Shown here in pieces: positions 1 to 8,147 of a stretch of 19,264 nt of DNA. The position numbers were made by a program, and so were the translations under genes. The notes beneath the pieces were generated by a model that was not told the origin of the DNA, ran no database searches, and saw nothing but the letters and a program-made list of their open reading frames with translations. Numbering within the stretch: position 1 is the first letter of the stretch; every line of letters begins with the position of its first letter. Source of the DNA: Competibacteraceae bacterium UBA6584 (GTDB taxonomy: Bacteria; Pseudomonadota; Gammaproteobacteria; Competibacterales; Competibacteraceae); NCBI GenBank assembly GCA_002433805.1, contig DJIW01000024.1:1-19264 (forward strand), in the 5' to 3' direction.

Positions 1-21
1 CCTTGGACTCGCTTTTTAAAA

Positions 22-846
22 CTATCTCAAATACTTTTTAACGACTTTTTGGAAGGTTTCTTGTTTGACCGGTTTGGTCAGATAGGAGTCGCAACCGGCC
101 AACGCTCCTTTAACCCGGTCAAAGGGCGATGATTTGCTGGTCAACATGATCACCGGGGTTTTTTGCTTGGTTTTACCCCGCTTCAGGGATTTGCAAAGCT
201 GGTAGCCGTCAATGCCCGGCAGCACCACGTCTAAAAAAATCAGATCGTAGCTTTTGTGGTTGATGAAATCGACCGCTTGTTCGCCGGTTGCCGCCGTGTC
301 CACTTTAATCCCAAAGTAATTGAGTTCCAGTTCGATTTGCTTTCTGACCGGGCTGCTATCATCGACGACCAGGGCGATAATTTCGTTGTCATTTTTATTG
401 TCCTTCGCCGCCTCGGCGTGCGTTTTACTCGCATCGGCCGCAACCTTGTGACCGGCCTCTTCGCCAATGCTTCGTTTTTTAACGTTCTGCAAGTCCTTCT
501 GAACGACCTGATCAAGAATATTAATGACCCGGGTCGCGACAAAAGGACGTCGGATGTAATACAGCCTGGAATCCGGCGGTAAATCCCGGGTGACCAAAAC
601 CGTCGGGATCGTCGGCCGATAACTTCTGCCGGGCGCGGTTGCGGGGTCGCTCGCCTTACTCTGCCGCCATTCCGCCATCGCGTGCGGGCAACCGGCGTCG
701 ACCAGCAAAAAACCCCAAGCCTCACCCGCCACGGCGACGGAATAAGCATAAGACCGATATGGAGAAAGTTTAAAAATATTCCGCAGCAGATTCCGTTCGG
801 CGTTCGCAATGCCGATCATGGACACTATGTAGGTTTTTTTTTCCAT
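22..846 (-). CDS. Response regulator with degenerate N-terminal and intact C-terminal receiver domain
   Basis: A 274-aa cytoplasmic signalling protein. The C-terminal receiver spans about residues 156-274 and carries every key site: acidic pair D162/D163, phospho-acceptor D206 in the motif LIFLDVVLPG, T236 in MLTSK, and K258 in LTKP. It has no DNA-binding or enzymatic output domain, so it should act by protein contact, as PilG, PilH and CheY do. Residues 1-120 look like a second, degraded receiver: FLLVDAG followed by PTVLVTRD and YYIRRPFVA mimic the receiver strand pattern, but the invariant Lys and acidic pair are not evident. A charged Lys/Ala/Asp-rich linker (about 121-155) joins the halves. 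The start is supported by a GGGGGAG ribosome binding site at 852-858 on the minus strand, 5 bases from the ATG. The gene stands alone in this window, so its partner kinase cannot be inferred. The receiver call is firm; the role is unknown. Confidence 0.88.
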   Translation of the reverse strand: MEKKTYIVSMIGIANAERNLLRNIFKLSPYRSYAYSVAVAGEAWGFLLVDAGCPHAMAEWRQSKASDPATAPGRSYRPTIPTVLVTRDLPPDSRLYYIRRPFVATRVINILDQVVQKDLQNVKKRSIGEEAGHKVAADASKTHAEAAKDNKNDNEIIALVVDDSSPVRKQIELELNYFGIKVDTAATGEQAVDFINHKSYDLIFLDVVLPGIDGYQLCKSLKRGKTKQKTPVIMLTSKSSPFDRVKGALAGCDSYLTKPVKQETFQKVVKKYLR

Positions 847-1649
847 TCATTCTCCCCCTAGTCAAAGGGCAAACTATTTTAGCCCTTCGGCCAACCTGGA
901 CCCTTTAAGCCTTGACACGCTACGGACGTTATTAAAAAGCGACATAATGTTGCTGGAATAGAACACAATAAAAATCGACTAATCGAGTGACTCAATACGT
1001 ATTTTTGCGCTTTAGCCGCCATCTTGCCGATAGCGGCTGACCGACAATCCAAAAATTAGCGTCATCTTTATATTTATATAACATTAAGCGGGTGGCGCGA
1101 AGGGACAAAGTAGCTCGTTTGTTAAAATTTCGCGAACAGTGCCCGCAAAAACGTCCAGGCCTACAATTCAGTCGCTCGCTTTCGCCCAACAGCGACCTTC
1201 AGCCGCCAGCAATCGTCAAGGCCGCTGTAAACTGTATACGACCGCTGTCGAACTTTCCGAAACGGAGTTGATTAATGCACTTTTCAAGCCAAATTTCTGC
1301 TAATTTTTAGTTTCCAAGGATGGGCGTCCCAGACACCCCTGCCCATCACTCGAATTACCATACTGAAATACCGGTCTATTATGCGGTTGTCCAGACCAAA
1401 ATAGTGCATTTAACCGCCTGGAACACATAGCCACATTGGCAAACCCCTTATCTTTTTGGAGCCGCGGCCGGCTCGCCGCCAAACCAATGGAGCGGCGCCC
1501 ATTCAAACAGTGCGCTTGTTTCATGCCATCGGGGCGAGAAATTCGTACAAACTTCCCCCTTCCCGCAACAGCTTGAGTTAGAATAAGCACCAGCCACCAA
1601 TAAAAGTGTATCGGCTACTCAGCAATGTTGATCGATTCTGGAGAAGGCG
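847..1649. other. 803-base gap without a convincing gene
   Basis: No convincing gene was found here. Two minus-strand open frames, 992-1189 (65 aa) and 1300-1590 (96 aa), have no recognisable domain, no evident ribosome binding site, and codon choice unlike their neighbours. The left half is AT-rich, for example around 1061-1090, and probably carries the promoter of the response regulator. A 7-bp inverted repeat (GATGGGC 1319-1325, GCCCATC 1341-1347) could form a hairpin. The octamer AATGCACT (1274-1281) recurs inverted at 1403-1410, with TTAA at both outer edges. No tRNA or known RNA was recognised. Confidence 0.6.
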
Positions 1650-1832
1650 ATGAAACAACAACCATTCGATTTAAACGACATCACCCACGAACCCTCCGAC
1701 GAGCAACTTGACGCCCTGATGGAAGCCGTAGCCAGCGAGGCGCGCCGGCACGCGAAAACGATCCGAGAACAACTGATGGTTCGCCTGCGAGCCGAAATTA
1801 TGGCGGTCAACCTTCCGCGGCCTCAAGCATGA
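1650..1832 (+). CDS. Small acidic protein, putative antitoxin of the zeta-like toxin
   Basis: A 60-aa, probably helical protein with no domain I recognise. The N-terminal half is acidic (DITHEPSDEQLDALME) and the C-terminal half basic (RRHAKTIREQLMVRLRAEI), a charge split often seen in small antitoxins and partner-binding proteins. GGAG at 1640-1643 lies 6 bases before the ATG. Its TGA overlaps the ATG of the next gene in an ATGA junction, which implies translational coupling with the zeta-like kinase. The antitoxin role is inferred only from size, order and coupling. It does not visibly match the epsilon antitoxin of plasmid pSM19035. A chaperone-like or regulatory partner is an alternative. 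Confidence 0.7.
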   Translation: MKQQPFDLNDITHEPSDEQLDALMEAVASEARRHAKTIREQLMVRLRAEIMAVNLPRPQA

Positions 1833-2455
1833 CTGACGGGGAGAAACCCCGGTTGATCGTGGTGGCCGGACCGAACGGGTCCGGCAAAACCTCGATTACC
1901 CAACAACTGCTCATGCACGAATGGATGGATGGTTGCGTTTACGTCAACCCCGATTTTATCGCCCGCGATGAATTCGGCGATTGGAATGCGCCCGATGCGG
2001 TTATCCAGGCGGCACAGCGCGCCGCTGAAATTCGGGAGGGCTGTCTTGCCGAAGGCCGCAGCCTCGCTTTTGAAACCGTCTTGTCCGCTCACGACAAAGT
2101 GGATTTTATCCGCAAGGCCCGCGACGCCGGCTTCTTCACCCGATTGTTTTTTGTCGGCACCGACGATCCCTCGATCAACGCCAAGCGGGTCGCCATGCGG
2201 GTCATGGAAGGGGGACACGATGTCCCAATCCCCAAGATTATCGGCCGCTACACCAAGTCGCTCGCTTACTGCTCGGTCGTCGCTTGGTTGGCTGACCGGA
2301 CTTACGTATACGATAATTCCGTGGATGATGCCCGAGCCAAGTTGCTGTTTCGAGCCTCGAAAGGTCGGTTGGTTAAGGTTTACGGCGAAATCAATCCCTG
2401 GGCGCGGGAGATCACCCGAAGGCTGCTTGCAGTTCAAACCGAAGACACCGCTTGA
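1829..2455 (+). CDS. Zeta-toxin-like P-loop kinase
   Basis: A 208-aa P-loop NTPase. The Walker A motif GPNGSGKT lies at residues 14-21 after a hydrophobic first strand (LIVVA). Then come YVNPDFIARDE, which fits the NPD segment of zeta toxins, AFETVLS, which fits the substrate-binding Glu region, and an R-containing segment near the C-terminal third (VPIPKIIGRYTKSL). Characterised zeta toxins phosphorylate UDP-N-acetylglucosamine and so block peptidoglycan synthesis. Short chromosomal relatives are mostly uncharacterised and some may use other substrates. The ATG overlaps the stop of the upstream 60-aa gene (ATGA), and no strong ribosome binding site of its own is visible, so it is probably made by coupled translation. 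The family call is good; toxicity is inference. Confidence 0.85.
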   Translation: MTDGEKPRLIVVAGPNGSGKTSITQQLLMHEWMDGCVYVNPDFIARDEFGDWNAPDAVIQAAQRAAEIREGCLAEGRSLAFETVLSAHDKVDFIRKARDAGFFTRLFFVGTDDPSINAKRVAMRVMEGGHDVPIPKIIGRYTKSLAYCSVVAWLADRTYVYDNSVDDARAKLLFRASKGRLVKVYGEINPWAREITRRLLAVQTEDTA

Positions 2456-2528
2456 GCTTCTCCTCGGCTTCGTGATCCGCTCCGGTCTTTCGCGATCCGC
2501 CGACGGCGATGCCGCTCGATTGACTCCC

Positions 2529-2547
2529 AGCCGGCTGTTTGCCGGCT
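2529..2547 (+). terminator. Possible hairpin terminator after the zeta-like gene
   Basis: A perfect 7-bp stem (AGCCGGC / GCCGGCT) with a 5-base loop TGTTT lies 74 bases after the kinase stop and before threonine synthase. It is followed only by TCTC, not a T run, so intrinsic termination is doubtful. It could instead be a processing or pausing hairpin in the thrC leader. Confidence 0.35.
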
Positions 2548-2667
2548 TCTCAAAGATCCGTCAATCTTCCCTCACCGAGTTCGCCTAGCCGACCCAATCG
2601 CTTCTTAGGGTTTGTTGGATCGCTCCCGCCAACCGTCCGTTTTATCGTCACTTCGGAGGATTCTTCG

Positions 2668-4077
2668 ATGCCTTATATCAGCACCCGAGGCGGCATGGCT
2701 CCCGCGAGCTTCTCGGACATCCTGCTGGGCGGGTTGGCGCCCGATGGGGGGCTGACCATCCCCGAGGTCTATCCACTAGTATCGACAGCAGAACTCAAGC
2801 GCTGGCGCGGTCTTTCCTACCCTGAACTGGCTTTTGCCATCCTAAGGAAATTCATCGACGACTTGCCGCTGGAAACGTTGCGCCAGCTGATCGACAAAAC
2901 CTATACCGCCGCCATCTTCCGCGACGCCGACATCACGCCGGTCGCGCCCCTGGATGACGGCGTATGGCTGCTGGGCTTATCCAACGGGCCGACGCTGGCG
3001 TTTAAGGACATCGCCATGCAATTGCTCGGCAACCTGTTCGAACACGCCTTGCTAGCCAGCGGAGGCCAGCTCAATATTTTGGGCGCGACCTCCGGCGATA
3101 CCGGCTCCAGCGCCGAGCACGCCATGCGCGGCAAGCGGGGCATCCGGGTGTTCATGCTTTCGCCGCATCAAAAGATGAGCCGGTTTCAAACCGCGCAAAT
3201 GTTTTCGCTGCAAGACGCCAATATCGTCAACCTCGCCGTGCGCGGGGTGTTCGACGATTGTCAGGATATCGTCAAGGCGGTCAGCCACGACGCCCGGTTT
3301 AAGGCCGCCCATTCCATCGGGACGGTGAATTCGATCAATTGGGCGCGGGTTGCGGCGCAAATCGTCTATTACTTCAAGGGCTGGCTGGCGGTGACGTCGA
3401 GCGACGATCAGGCCGTGTCCTTCGCGGTGCCTTCGGGCAACTTCGGCAACATTTGCGCGGGCTACATCGCCAAACGCATGGGGTTGCCGATCCGCCGGCT
3501 GATCCTCGCCACCAACGAAAACAATGTGCTCGATGAATTTTTCCGCACCGGCGTCTACCGGGTGCGCACGGCCGCGCAAGTGGCGCAGACCAGCAGCCCG
3601 TCGATGGATATTTCCAAGGCTTCGAACTTCGAGCGTTTTATTTATGATGCCGTCGAGCGAGATCCAGAGCGCGTCCGCGAACTGTGGCGACAAATCGACA
3701 CCCGAGGCTACTTCGATCTCACTGGAACCGACGCCTTCCAGAGGGCTCGGGAGTCGGGTTTCGTTTCCGGTTCCAGCACCCATCAAAACCGTCTGGAGAC
3801 CATCCGTCGGATTTATCGAGAATCCGGCCGGATCATCGACACCCACACCGCCGACGGCGTTAAAGTGGGGCTGGAATACCGTGAGGAAGGCGTTCCGTTA
3901 ATCTGTCTGGAAACCGCGCTGCCGGTCAAGTTCGAGGACTCGATCATCGAAGCCCTGGGCCATCCGCCGGAGCGGCCCGCCGGTTACGAGCGTCTTGAGA
4001 CGCTACCGCAACGGTTTGAGGTGATGGACGCCGACGTTGAACGGATCAAGGACTATATCGCCCACCACACCGACTGA
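2668..4077 (+). CDS. thrC: Threonine synthase
   Basis: A 469-aa PLP enzyme that converts O-phospho-L-homoserine to L-threonine, the last step of threonine synthesis. The start at 2668 is chosen because CGGAGGA at 2654-2660 lies 7 bases upstream and translation then opens with the family N-terminal segment (STRGGMAPASFSDILLGGL). An earlier in-frame start would add 43 residues unlike the family. The PLP lysine is K113 in PTLAFKDIA. The phosphate-binding loop GATSGDTGSS lies at residues 139-148, followed by the conserved SGNFGN motif. Length fits the long type found in E. coli and yeast. No homoserine dehydrogenase or kinase gene is next to it, so this is a stand-alone copy. No leader peptide with Thr/Ile codons was seen. 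Confidence 0.95.
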   Translation: MPYISTRGGMAPASFSDILLGGLAPDGGLTIPEVYPLVSTAELKRWRGLSYPELAFAILRKFIDDLPLETLRQLIDKTYTAAIFRDADITPVAPLDDGVWLLGLSNGPTLAFKDIAMQLLGNLFEHALLASGGQLNILGATSGDTGSSAEHAMRGKRGIRVFMLSPHQKMSRFQTAQMFSLQDANIVNLAVRGVFDDCQDIVKAVSHDARFKAAHSIGTVNSINWARVAAQIVYYFKGWLAVTSSDDQAVSFAVPSGNFGNICAGYIAKRMGLPIRRLILATNENNVLDEFFRTGVYRVRTAAQVAQTSSPSMDISKASNFERFIYDAVERDPERVRELWRQIDTRGYFDLTGTDAFQRARESGFVSGSSTHQNRLETIRRIYRESGRIIDTHTADGVKVGLEYREEGVPLICLETALPVKFEDSIIEALGHPPERPAGYERLETLPQRFEVMDADVERIKDYIAHHTD

Positions 4078-4181
4078 ACCAGAACCCACTATAGTTGATC
4101 GAGCGAATCTTAAAACTCGGAGACCCGGCCGCCCAGCTCAAACGCCGCGCTGGAATTACCGAGACACCCAGGAGAACGCTC

Positions 4182-5843
4182 ATGTCCGCCAAGCTCATCG
4201 ACCGCACGCCTTCCGCCTACGGCTATCCTCTGCTGATCAAGCACCTACTCGGCAATCCAGTCCGTCACTTCCCCCAACAGGAGATTGTCTACGGCGATTT
4301 CAAACGCCAAAGCTATCGCGACCTCGGCGAACGGGTCGGCCGCTTGGCGAGCGGCTTGGCGGGTCTGGGCGTCAAGCCCGGCGATACCGTGGCGGTGATG
4401 GACTGGGACAGCCACCGCTACTTGGAATGTTTCTTCGCGGTGCCGATGATGGGAGCCGTATTGCACACGGTCAACATTCGGTTATCTCCCGAACAAATTC
4501 TCTACACCATCAACCACGCCGAAGACGGCATCCTGCTGGTCAACACCGAATTCCTGCCGATTCTGGAAGCGATCCGCGACCGCATCGAACCGGTCAAGCA
4601 TATTGTGTTGCTTGACGACACCGGCCAAAGGCCAACCACCGCCCTGGACATCGCCACCGACTACGAAAGCTTGCTGGCGGCCGGCGACCCTGCCTACCCG
4701 TTCCCGGATTTTTCCGAAGACACCCGCGCCACCACCTTCTACACCACGGGCACCACCGGCCTGCCCAAGGGCGTCTACTTCAGCCACCGGCAACTGGTGT
4801 TACATACCTTCGGCGTGCTGTCCGCCCTGGCGCGCCCCGGTCAGGGCAGCTTCCACCGCGACGATGTGTACCTGCCGATCACGCCGATGTTTCACGTACA
4901 CGCTTGGGGCGTACCGTACGTCGCCACCACCTTGGGGGTCAAACAGGTTTATCCGGGCCGTTACGTGCCGGAAAAACTGCTGGAATTGATCGCGCGGGAA
5001 GGCGCTACCTTCTCCCACTGCGTGCCGACCATCCTGCAAATGCTGCTGGCGAGCCCGTACGTGGATCAAGTCGATCTGTCGCGCTGGAAGGTCATCATCG
5101 GCGGCGCGGCCTTGCCGCAAGCGCTGGCCAATCAGGCGCGCACCCGGGGAATCGACATCTTCGCCGCCTACGGCATGTCGGAAACCTGCCCGATTTTGAC
5201 GCTGGCGCAACTGAAACCCCACATGATGGCGTGGAGCGAGGAACGGCAACTGGAAATCCGTTGCAAAACCGGTTTAGCGATTCCCTTGGTCGAGCTGCGG
5301 GTCGTCGATCAGGATCTGAACGATTTGCCGCACGACGGCAAATCGCCGGGCGAAGTGGTGGTCCGCGCGCCGTGGCTCACTCAGGGCTACCTCAAGGACC
5401 CATCAACATCCGAACAACTCTGGCGCGGCGGCTACCTGCACACCGGCGATATCGGCGCGATCGATCAGGAAGGCTATCTTAAGATCACCGACCGGTTGAA
5501 AGACGTTATTAAAACCGGCGGCGAATGGCTGTCATCGCTGGAATTGGAAGATTTGATCCTCAAGCATCCAGGGGTGGCGGAAACCGCCGTCATCGGCGTG
5601 CCCGATGCCAAATGGGGCGAACGGCCCGTGGCGCTGGTGGTGCTCAAGCCCGACCGAGCGAGCCAAACCGATGAAGCCGCCCTGCGCGATTGGCTTAAAG
5701 CCTTTGTCGACAAGGGCCTTCTTTCCAAGTGGGGGATTCCCGACCGGGTGTTGTTGGTGGACACTATCCCGAAAACCAGCGTGGGCAAACTCGATAAGAA
5801 GCTGATGCGAGATCAGTATCAAAAAATGATCCAACAAGGCTGA
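4182..5843 (+). CDS. AMP-forming acyl-CoA ligase, AlkK/DmdB-like
   Basis: A 553-aa member of the ANL adenylate-forming superfamily. It activates a carboxylic acid to an acyl-AMP and then to the CoA thioester in the cytoplasm. The nucleotide loop YTTGTTGLPKG lies at residues 187-197, the GYLHTGDIG segment has D423, the hinge region has KTGGEW (444-449), and the catalytic Lys is K536 in PKTSVGK. The start at 4182 is preferred over an upstream TTG because AGGAG at 4170-4174 lies 7 bases before it and the family N-terminus begins there. Length and motifs fit the branch that holds medium-chain fatty acid ligase AlkK and methylmercaptopropionate ligase DmdB. The substrate cannot be read from sequence. 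It lies 104 bases after thrC and could be read through from it. Confidence 0.9.
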   Translation: MSAKLIDRTPSAYGYPLLIKHLLGNPVRHFPQQEIVYGDFKRQSYRDLGERVGRLASGLAGLGVKPGDTVAVMDWDSHRYLECFFAVPMMGAVLHTVNIRLSPEQILYTINHAEDGILLVNTEFLPILEAIRDRIEPVKHIVLLDDTGQRPTTALDIATDYESLLAAGDPAYPFPDFSEDTRATTFYTTGTTGLPKGVYFSHRQLVLHTFGVLSALARPGQGSFHRDDVYLPITPMFHVHAWGVPYVATTLGVKQVYPGRYVPEKLLELIAREGATFSHCVPTILQMLLASPYVDQVDLSRWKVIIGGAALPQALANQARTRGIDIFAAYGMSETCPILTLAQLKPHMMAWSEERQLEIRCKTGLAIPLVELRVVDQDLNDLPHDGKSPGEVVVRAPWLTQGYLKDPSTSEQLWRGGYLHTGDIGAIDQEGYLKITDRLKDVIKTGGEWLSSLELEDLILKHPGVAETAVIGVPDAKWGERPVALVVLKPDRASQTDEAALRDWLKAFVDKGLLSKWGIPDRVLLVDTIPKTSVGKLDKKLMRDQYQKMIQQG

Positions 5844-5948
5844 ACCGTTGAGGAATCAAAACCCGCGCGGAATGCCTAACAGCAGACTCAAGCCACGGGA
5901 ACTCTGATCCCGAACATCGACATCCTGACAAGCAAGGAGACTCTAACG

Positions 5949-6533
5949 ATGGTGAAACGACCCAAGATCAACCTGGTTGTCCTGTCGCTGGCGGCGATGG
6001 GCGGCTGGCCGCTGTCGGTAAACGCCCAGCAAGCCCCTAGCCCCGCAGCAACGACCCGAACCGTGGAACCCCCACCGATGGATGGCAAGACTCAAGCCGT
6101 CCAAACCATGGAGAAGAAGGAGCTGATAGTCAAGGACGCGCCGCCGCCTCCCGAGATCGAGAAAAATACCGACGGTAAGGACTGGTCCGCCGGCGGCTCG
6201 GTGCAAGTCAAGACCGCCGACAACGGGATTCGCTATGCATCCGGCGGGGTGGGCGCGGGCGAGCGCGACGAGCTTCGCGCCATGTCGGATCAGTTTAATC
6301 TGCAGGTGATGTCCGCCATGCAGGGCGGCGGCGAGTATTTAGCGGATGTCGGAATAAAAATCATGGACTCGAAAGGCGCGACGGTTTTAAGCGCCACCTC
6401 CAAAGGCCCTTACTTCCTCGCTCAGCTCCCGCCCGGCAGCTACACCGTGGAAGTCAGCGCCAAGGATCAAAGCCAGAAGCAAGCCGCCCAAGTCGGTAAA
6501 AGTCAGGCCCAGTTGAATTTCTACTGGCGTTAA
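5949..6533 (+). CDS. Exported small protein with carboxypeptidase-regulatory-like domain
   Basis: A 194-aa protein with an apparent Sec signal peptide: K/R-rich start, hydrophobic core, likely cleavage after VNA near residue 27. The mature N-terminal part is a Pro/Lys-rich linker, and residues 130-194 look like a beta-sandwich of the carboxypeptidase-regulatory type (DVGIKIMDSKGATVLSATSK, then LPPGSYTVEV). Such domains usually act in adhesion or ligand binding in the periplasm or at the surface. AAGGAGA at 5934-5940 lies 8 bases before the ATG. It follows the acyl-CoA ligase by 105 bases and converges on the TRAP gene. No specific function can be assigned. Confidence 0.78.
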   Translation: MVKRPKINLVVLSLAAMGGWPLSVNAQQAPSPAATTRTVEPPPMDGKTQAVQTMEKKELIVKDAPPPPEIEKNTDGKDWSAGGSVQVKTADNGIRYASGGVGAGERDELRAMSDQFNLQVMSAMQGGGEYLADVGIKIMDSKGATVLSATSKGPYFLAQLPPGSYTVEVSAKDQSQKQAAQVGKSQAQLNFYWR

Positions 6534-6630
6534 CTGGTTAGCGGAGCATTATCCGTCGAAACGGAAATTCCCCCGCTCAATCGAGCAAGCCGCCGAGCGC
6601 GACTTTTTTACGGGGTGATTTAATACTAAT

Positions 6631-6657
6631 TTCCGCCCCGCGAGCACCGGGGCGGAA
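6631..6657. terminator. Stem-loop between convergent genes, likely bidirectional terminator
   Basis: A perfect 10-bp inverted repeat (TTCCGCCCCG 6631-6640, CGGGGCGGAA 6648-6657) with a 7-base loop lies between the convergent stops at 6533 and 6688. On the minus strand the stem is followed by an AT-rich run (ATTAGTATTAAAT), and on the plus strand by GACCCTTTAG. Neither is a classical T tail, but position and stem strength favour transcript-end function for both genes. Confidence 0.65.
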
Positions 6658-6687
6658 GACCCTTTAGCCTTTGGCCACAAGCACAAG

Positions 6688-7869
6688 CTATTTCTTGACC
6701 CGCAATTGCGCCTGCATGAAGTTCGACAGCGCCCCTTCCGGCAAGCCCATCCAAATATCGGAAATCTGCTGGAATGCGCGAAGCGAATCATAGAGCTTCT
6801 TGAAATCCGCATTTTTAGCCGATTCATCGGCGTAGATTTTCTGCGCCGAATCGTAAGCCGCTTTCAAAACATCATCAGGATAGCGCCGCAACTGCGTGCC
6901 GTTTTGCACCAGGCGTTGGATGGCGGTGGGATTCTTGGCGTCGTAGGCGGCCATCATCTTGAGGTTGGCTTCCATGGCCGCCGCCTCGAACGCCGCCTGG
7001 TAAGTTTTGGGCAACTTATCCCACTGCTCCCTGTTGACGTAGAAGCTGATTTGCGGGCCGGTTTCCCACCAGCCGGGATAGTAATAAAACTTCGCGACTT
7101 TATAGAAGCCGAGTTTCTCGTCATCGTACGGGCCGACCCATTCCGCCGCGTCGATCGCGCCCCGCTCCAGGGCCGGATAAATCTCGCCGCCCGGAATCGC
7201 CTGCGGCACCGCGCCCAGGGTCGAAAACACCTCGGCGCCGAAGCCCGGAATGCGCATCTTCAAACCCTTGAGATCCTCCAGCGACTTGACCTCCTTGCGA
7301 AACCAGCCGCCCATCTGAGTGCCGGTGTTGCCGCCGGGAAAGTTGATCACGTTGTATTTGGCAAAGAACTCGCGGGTCAGCGTCAGTCCGTCGCCAAAAT
7401 AGTACCAGCCGTTCATCTGCCGGGCGTTCAAGCCGAACGGAATCGCGGTGTCGATGGAAAAGGTCTTGTTTTTGCCGTGAAAGTAGTAACCGCAGGTGTG
7501 ACAGCATTCCACCGTGTTCTGCTGGACCGCGTCCAACACCCCAAACGGCGGCACCAGTTCGCCGCCGGCGAACACTCGAATCTCGAATTTACCGTCGGTC
7601 AGTTCCGCGATCCGCTTGGCCAGCACTTCAGCGCCGCCGTAAATCGTATCCAGGCTCTTGGGGAAGCTGGAGGCGATCCGCCATTTAACGACAGGCGTTC
7701 CCTGACCTTGGGGCTGAGACACGGGTTCGGGAGCCGCCGGGGCCGGGGCCGGGGCCGGGGCCGGGGCGGCGGCTGGCGCGGGCGATTGGCCGAGCGCGGG
7801 AACCGTCGCGCCGGCGGCGACGGTGGCCAAACCCAGACCGGCTTTTTTTATAAACTCGCGACGCTGCAT
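6688..7869 (-). CDS. TRAP transporter solute-binding protein, TakP/DctP-like
   Basis: A 393-aa periplasmic binding protein of the DctP family. The start at 7869 is chosen because AAGGAG (minus strand, 7876-7881) lies 6 bases upstream and the product then begins with a Tat signal, MQRREFIKKAGLGLATVAAG. A long Ala-Pro linker follows, then WRIASSFPKSLDTIYGGAE. R206 in KMRIPGFGAEV is the expected carboxylate-binding Arg, and GGEIYPALERGAIDAAEW with VGPYDD is typical of the 2-oxoacid/TakP branch, so a 2-oxo or hydroxy acid ligand is likely. The TRAP small and large membrane subunits (DctQ, DctM) are not adjacent, so it is an orphan here. A perfect palindrome at 7919-7937 lies upstream. Confidence 0.92.
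   Translation of the reverse strand: MQRREFIKKAGLGLATVAAGATVPALGQSPAPAAAPAPAPAPAPAAPEPVSQPQGQGTPVVKWRIASSFPKSLDTIYGGAEVLAKRIAELTDGKFEIRVFAGGELVPPFGVLDAVQQNTVECCHTCGYYFHGKNKTFSIDTAIPFGLNARQMNGWYYFGDGLTLTREFFAKYNVINFPGGNTGTQMGGWFRKEVKSLEDLKGLKMRIPGFGAEVFSTLGAVPQAIPGGEIYPALERGAIDAAEWVGPYDDEKLGFYKVAKFYYYPGWWETGPQISFYVNREQWDKLPKTYQAAFEAAAMEANLKMMAAYDAKNPTAIQRLVQNGTQLRRYPDDVLKAAYDSAQKIYADESAKNADFKKLYDSLRAFQQISDIWMGLPEGALSNFMQAQLRVKK
7739..7767. repeat. GGGGCC hexanucleotide repeat in the TRAP protein linker
   Basis: Four tandem copies of GGGGCC plus a partial fifth encode, on the minus strand, the Ala-Pro alternation that links the Tat signal to the binding domain. A six-base unit keeps the frame, so gain or loss of copies changes linker length without disrupting the protein. 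Confidence 0.9.
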
Positions 7870-7918
7870 GATCTTCTCCTTAAAAATGGACACCTTTGGG
7901 ATGTTATCGCGGCAACTT

Positions 7919-7937
7919 AGACCCGCGCGAAGGGTCT
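7919..7937. promoter_or_regulatory. Inverted repeat upstream of the TRAP gene, possible operator
   Basis: AGACCC (7919-7924) and GGGTCT (7932-7937) form a perfect 6-bp inverted repeat around GCGCGAA, 50 bases upstream of the TRAP ATG in the divergent gap to the gene at 8148. It could be a repressor site or a leader hairpin. No well-spaced -35/-10 pair was found for either gene, so this is tentative. Confidence 0.3.
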
Positions 7938-8147
7938 CGATCACTTTAACGAGCATGAAATAATTTCTCTAATCGCTCCGCCTTAACACTATAGCGCGAG
8001 GATTGCCCGAATGCGCTTCATGCGGTACCGTTGCCTCCGTTCGTTCAGGCTTTATTCAAGAATGCACCACCACACTGCCCCTAATCACATCACCGCGCAT
8101 TTTCCGATGATTCGTCCCGCCCGCCTTCGACCCTTTCGGAGCCCATC

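Noticed and set aside
902..948. Plus-strand TTGACA (912-917) with CATAAT (943-948) as a promoter
   Set aside because: The spacing is 25 bases, far from 16-18, and no plus-strand gene follows for about 700 bases.
1396..1412. Resemblance of the minus-strand TGCACTATTTTGGTC to an NtrC site
   Set aside because: Only one half fits the GCAC-N7-GTGC palindrome, and no sigma-54 promoter or nitrogen gene is nearby.
1300..1590. A 96-aa minus-strand open frame
   Set aside because: No domain, no evident ribosome binding site, a composition unlike neighbouring genes, and a location within a gap that holds several inverted repeats.
2539..2667. N-terminal extension of threonine synthase
   Set aside because: The ribosome binding site at 2654-2660 and the family N-terminus both point to the start at 2668.
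3052..3846. Long minus-strand open frame opposite thrC
   Set aside because: It is a shadow of thrC caused by high GC, with no family features.
4095..4181. N-terminal extension of the acyl-CoA ligase from a TTG
   Set aside because: AGGAG at 4170-4174 and the family start support ATG 4182.
7739..7767. GGGGCC tandem repeat as a CRISPR or regulatory array
   Set aside because: The units are 6 bases, contiguous and in frame inside a gene, coding a simple Ala-Pro linker.
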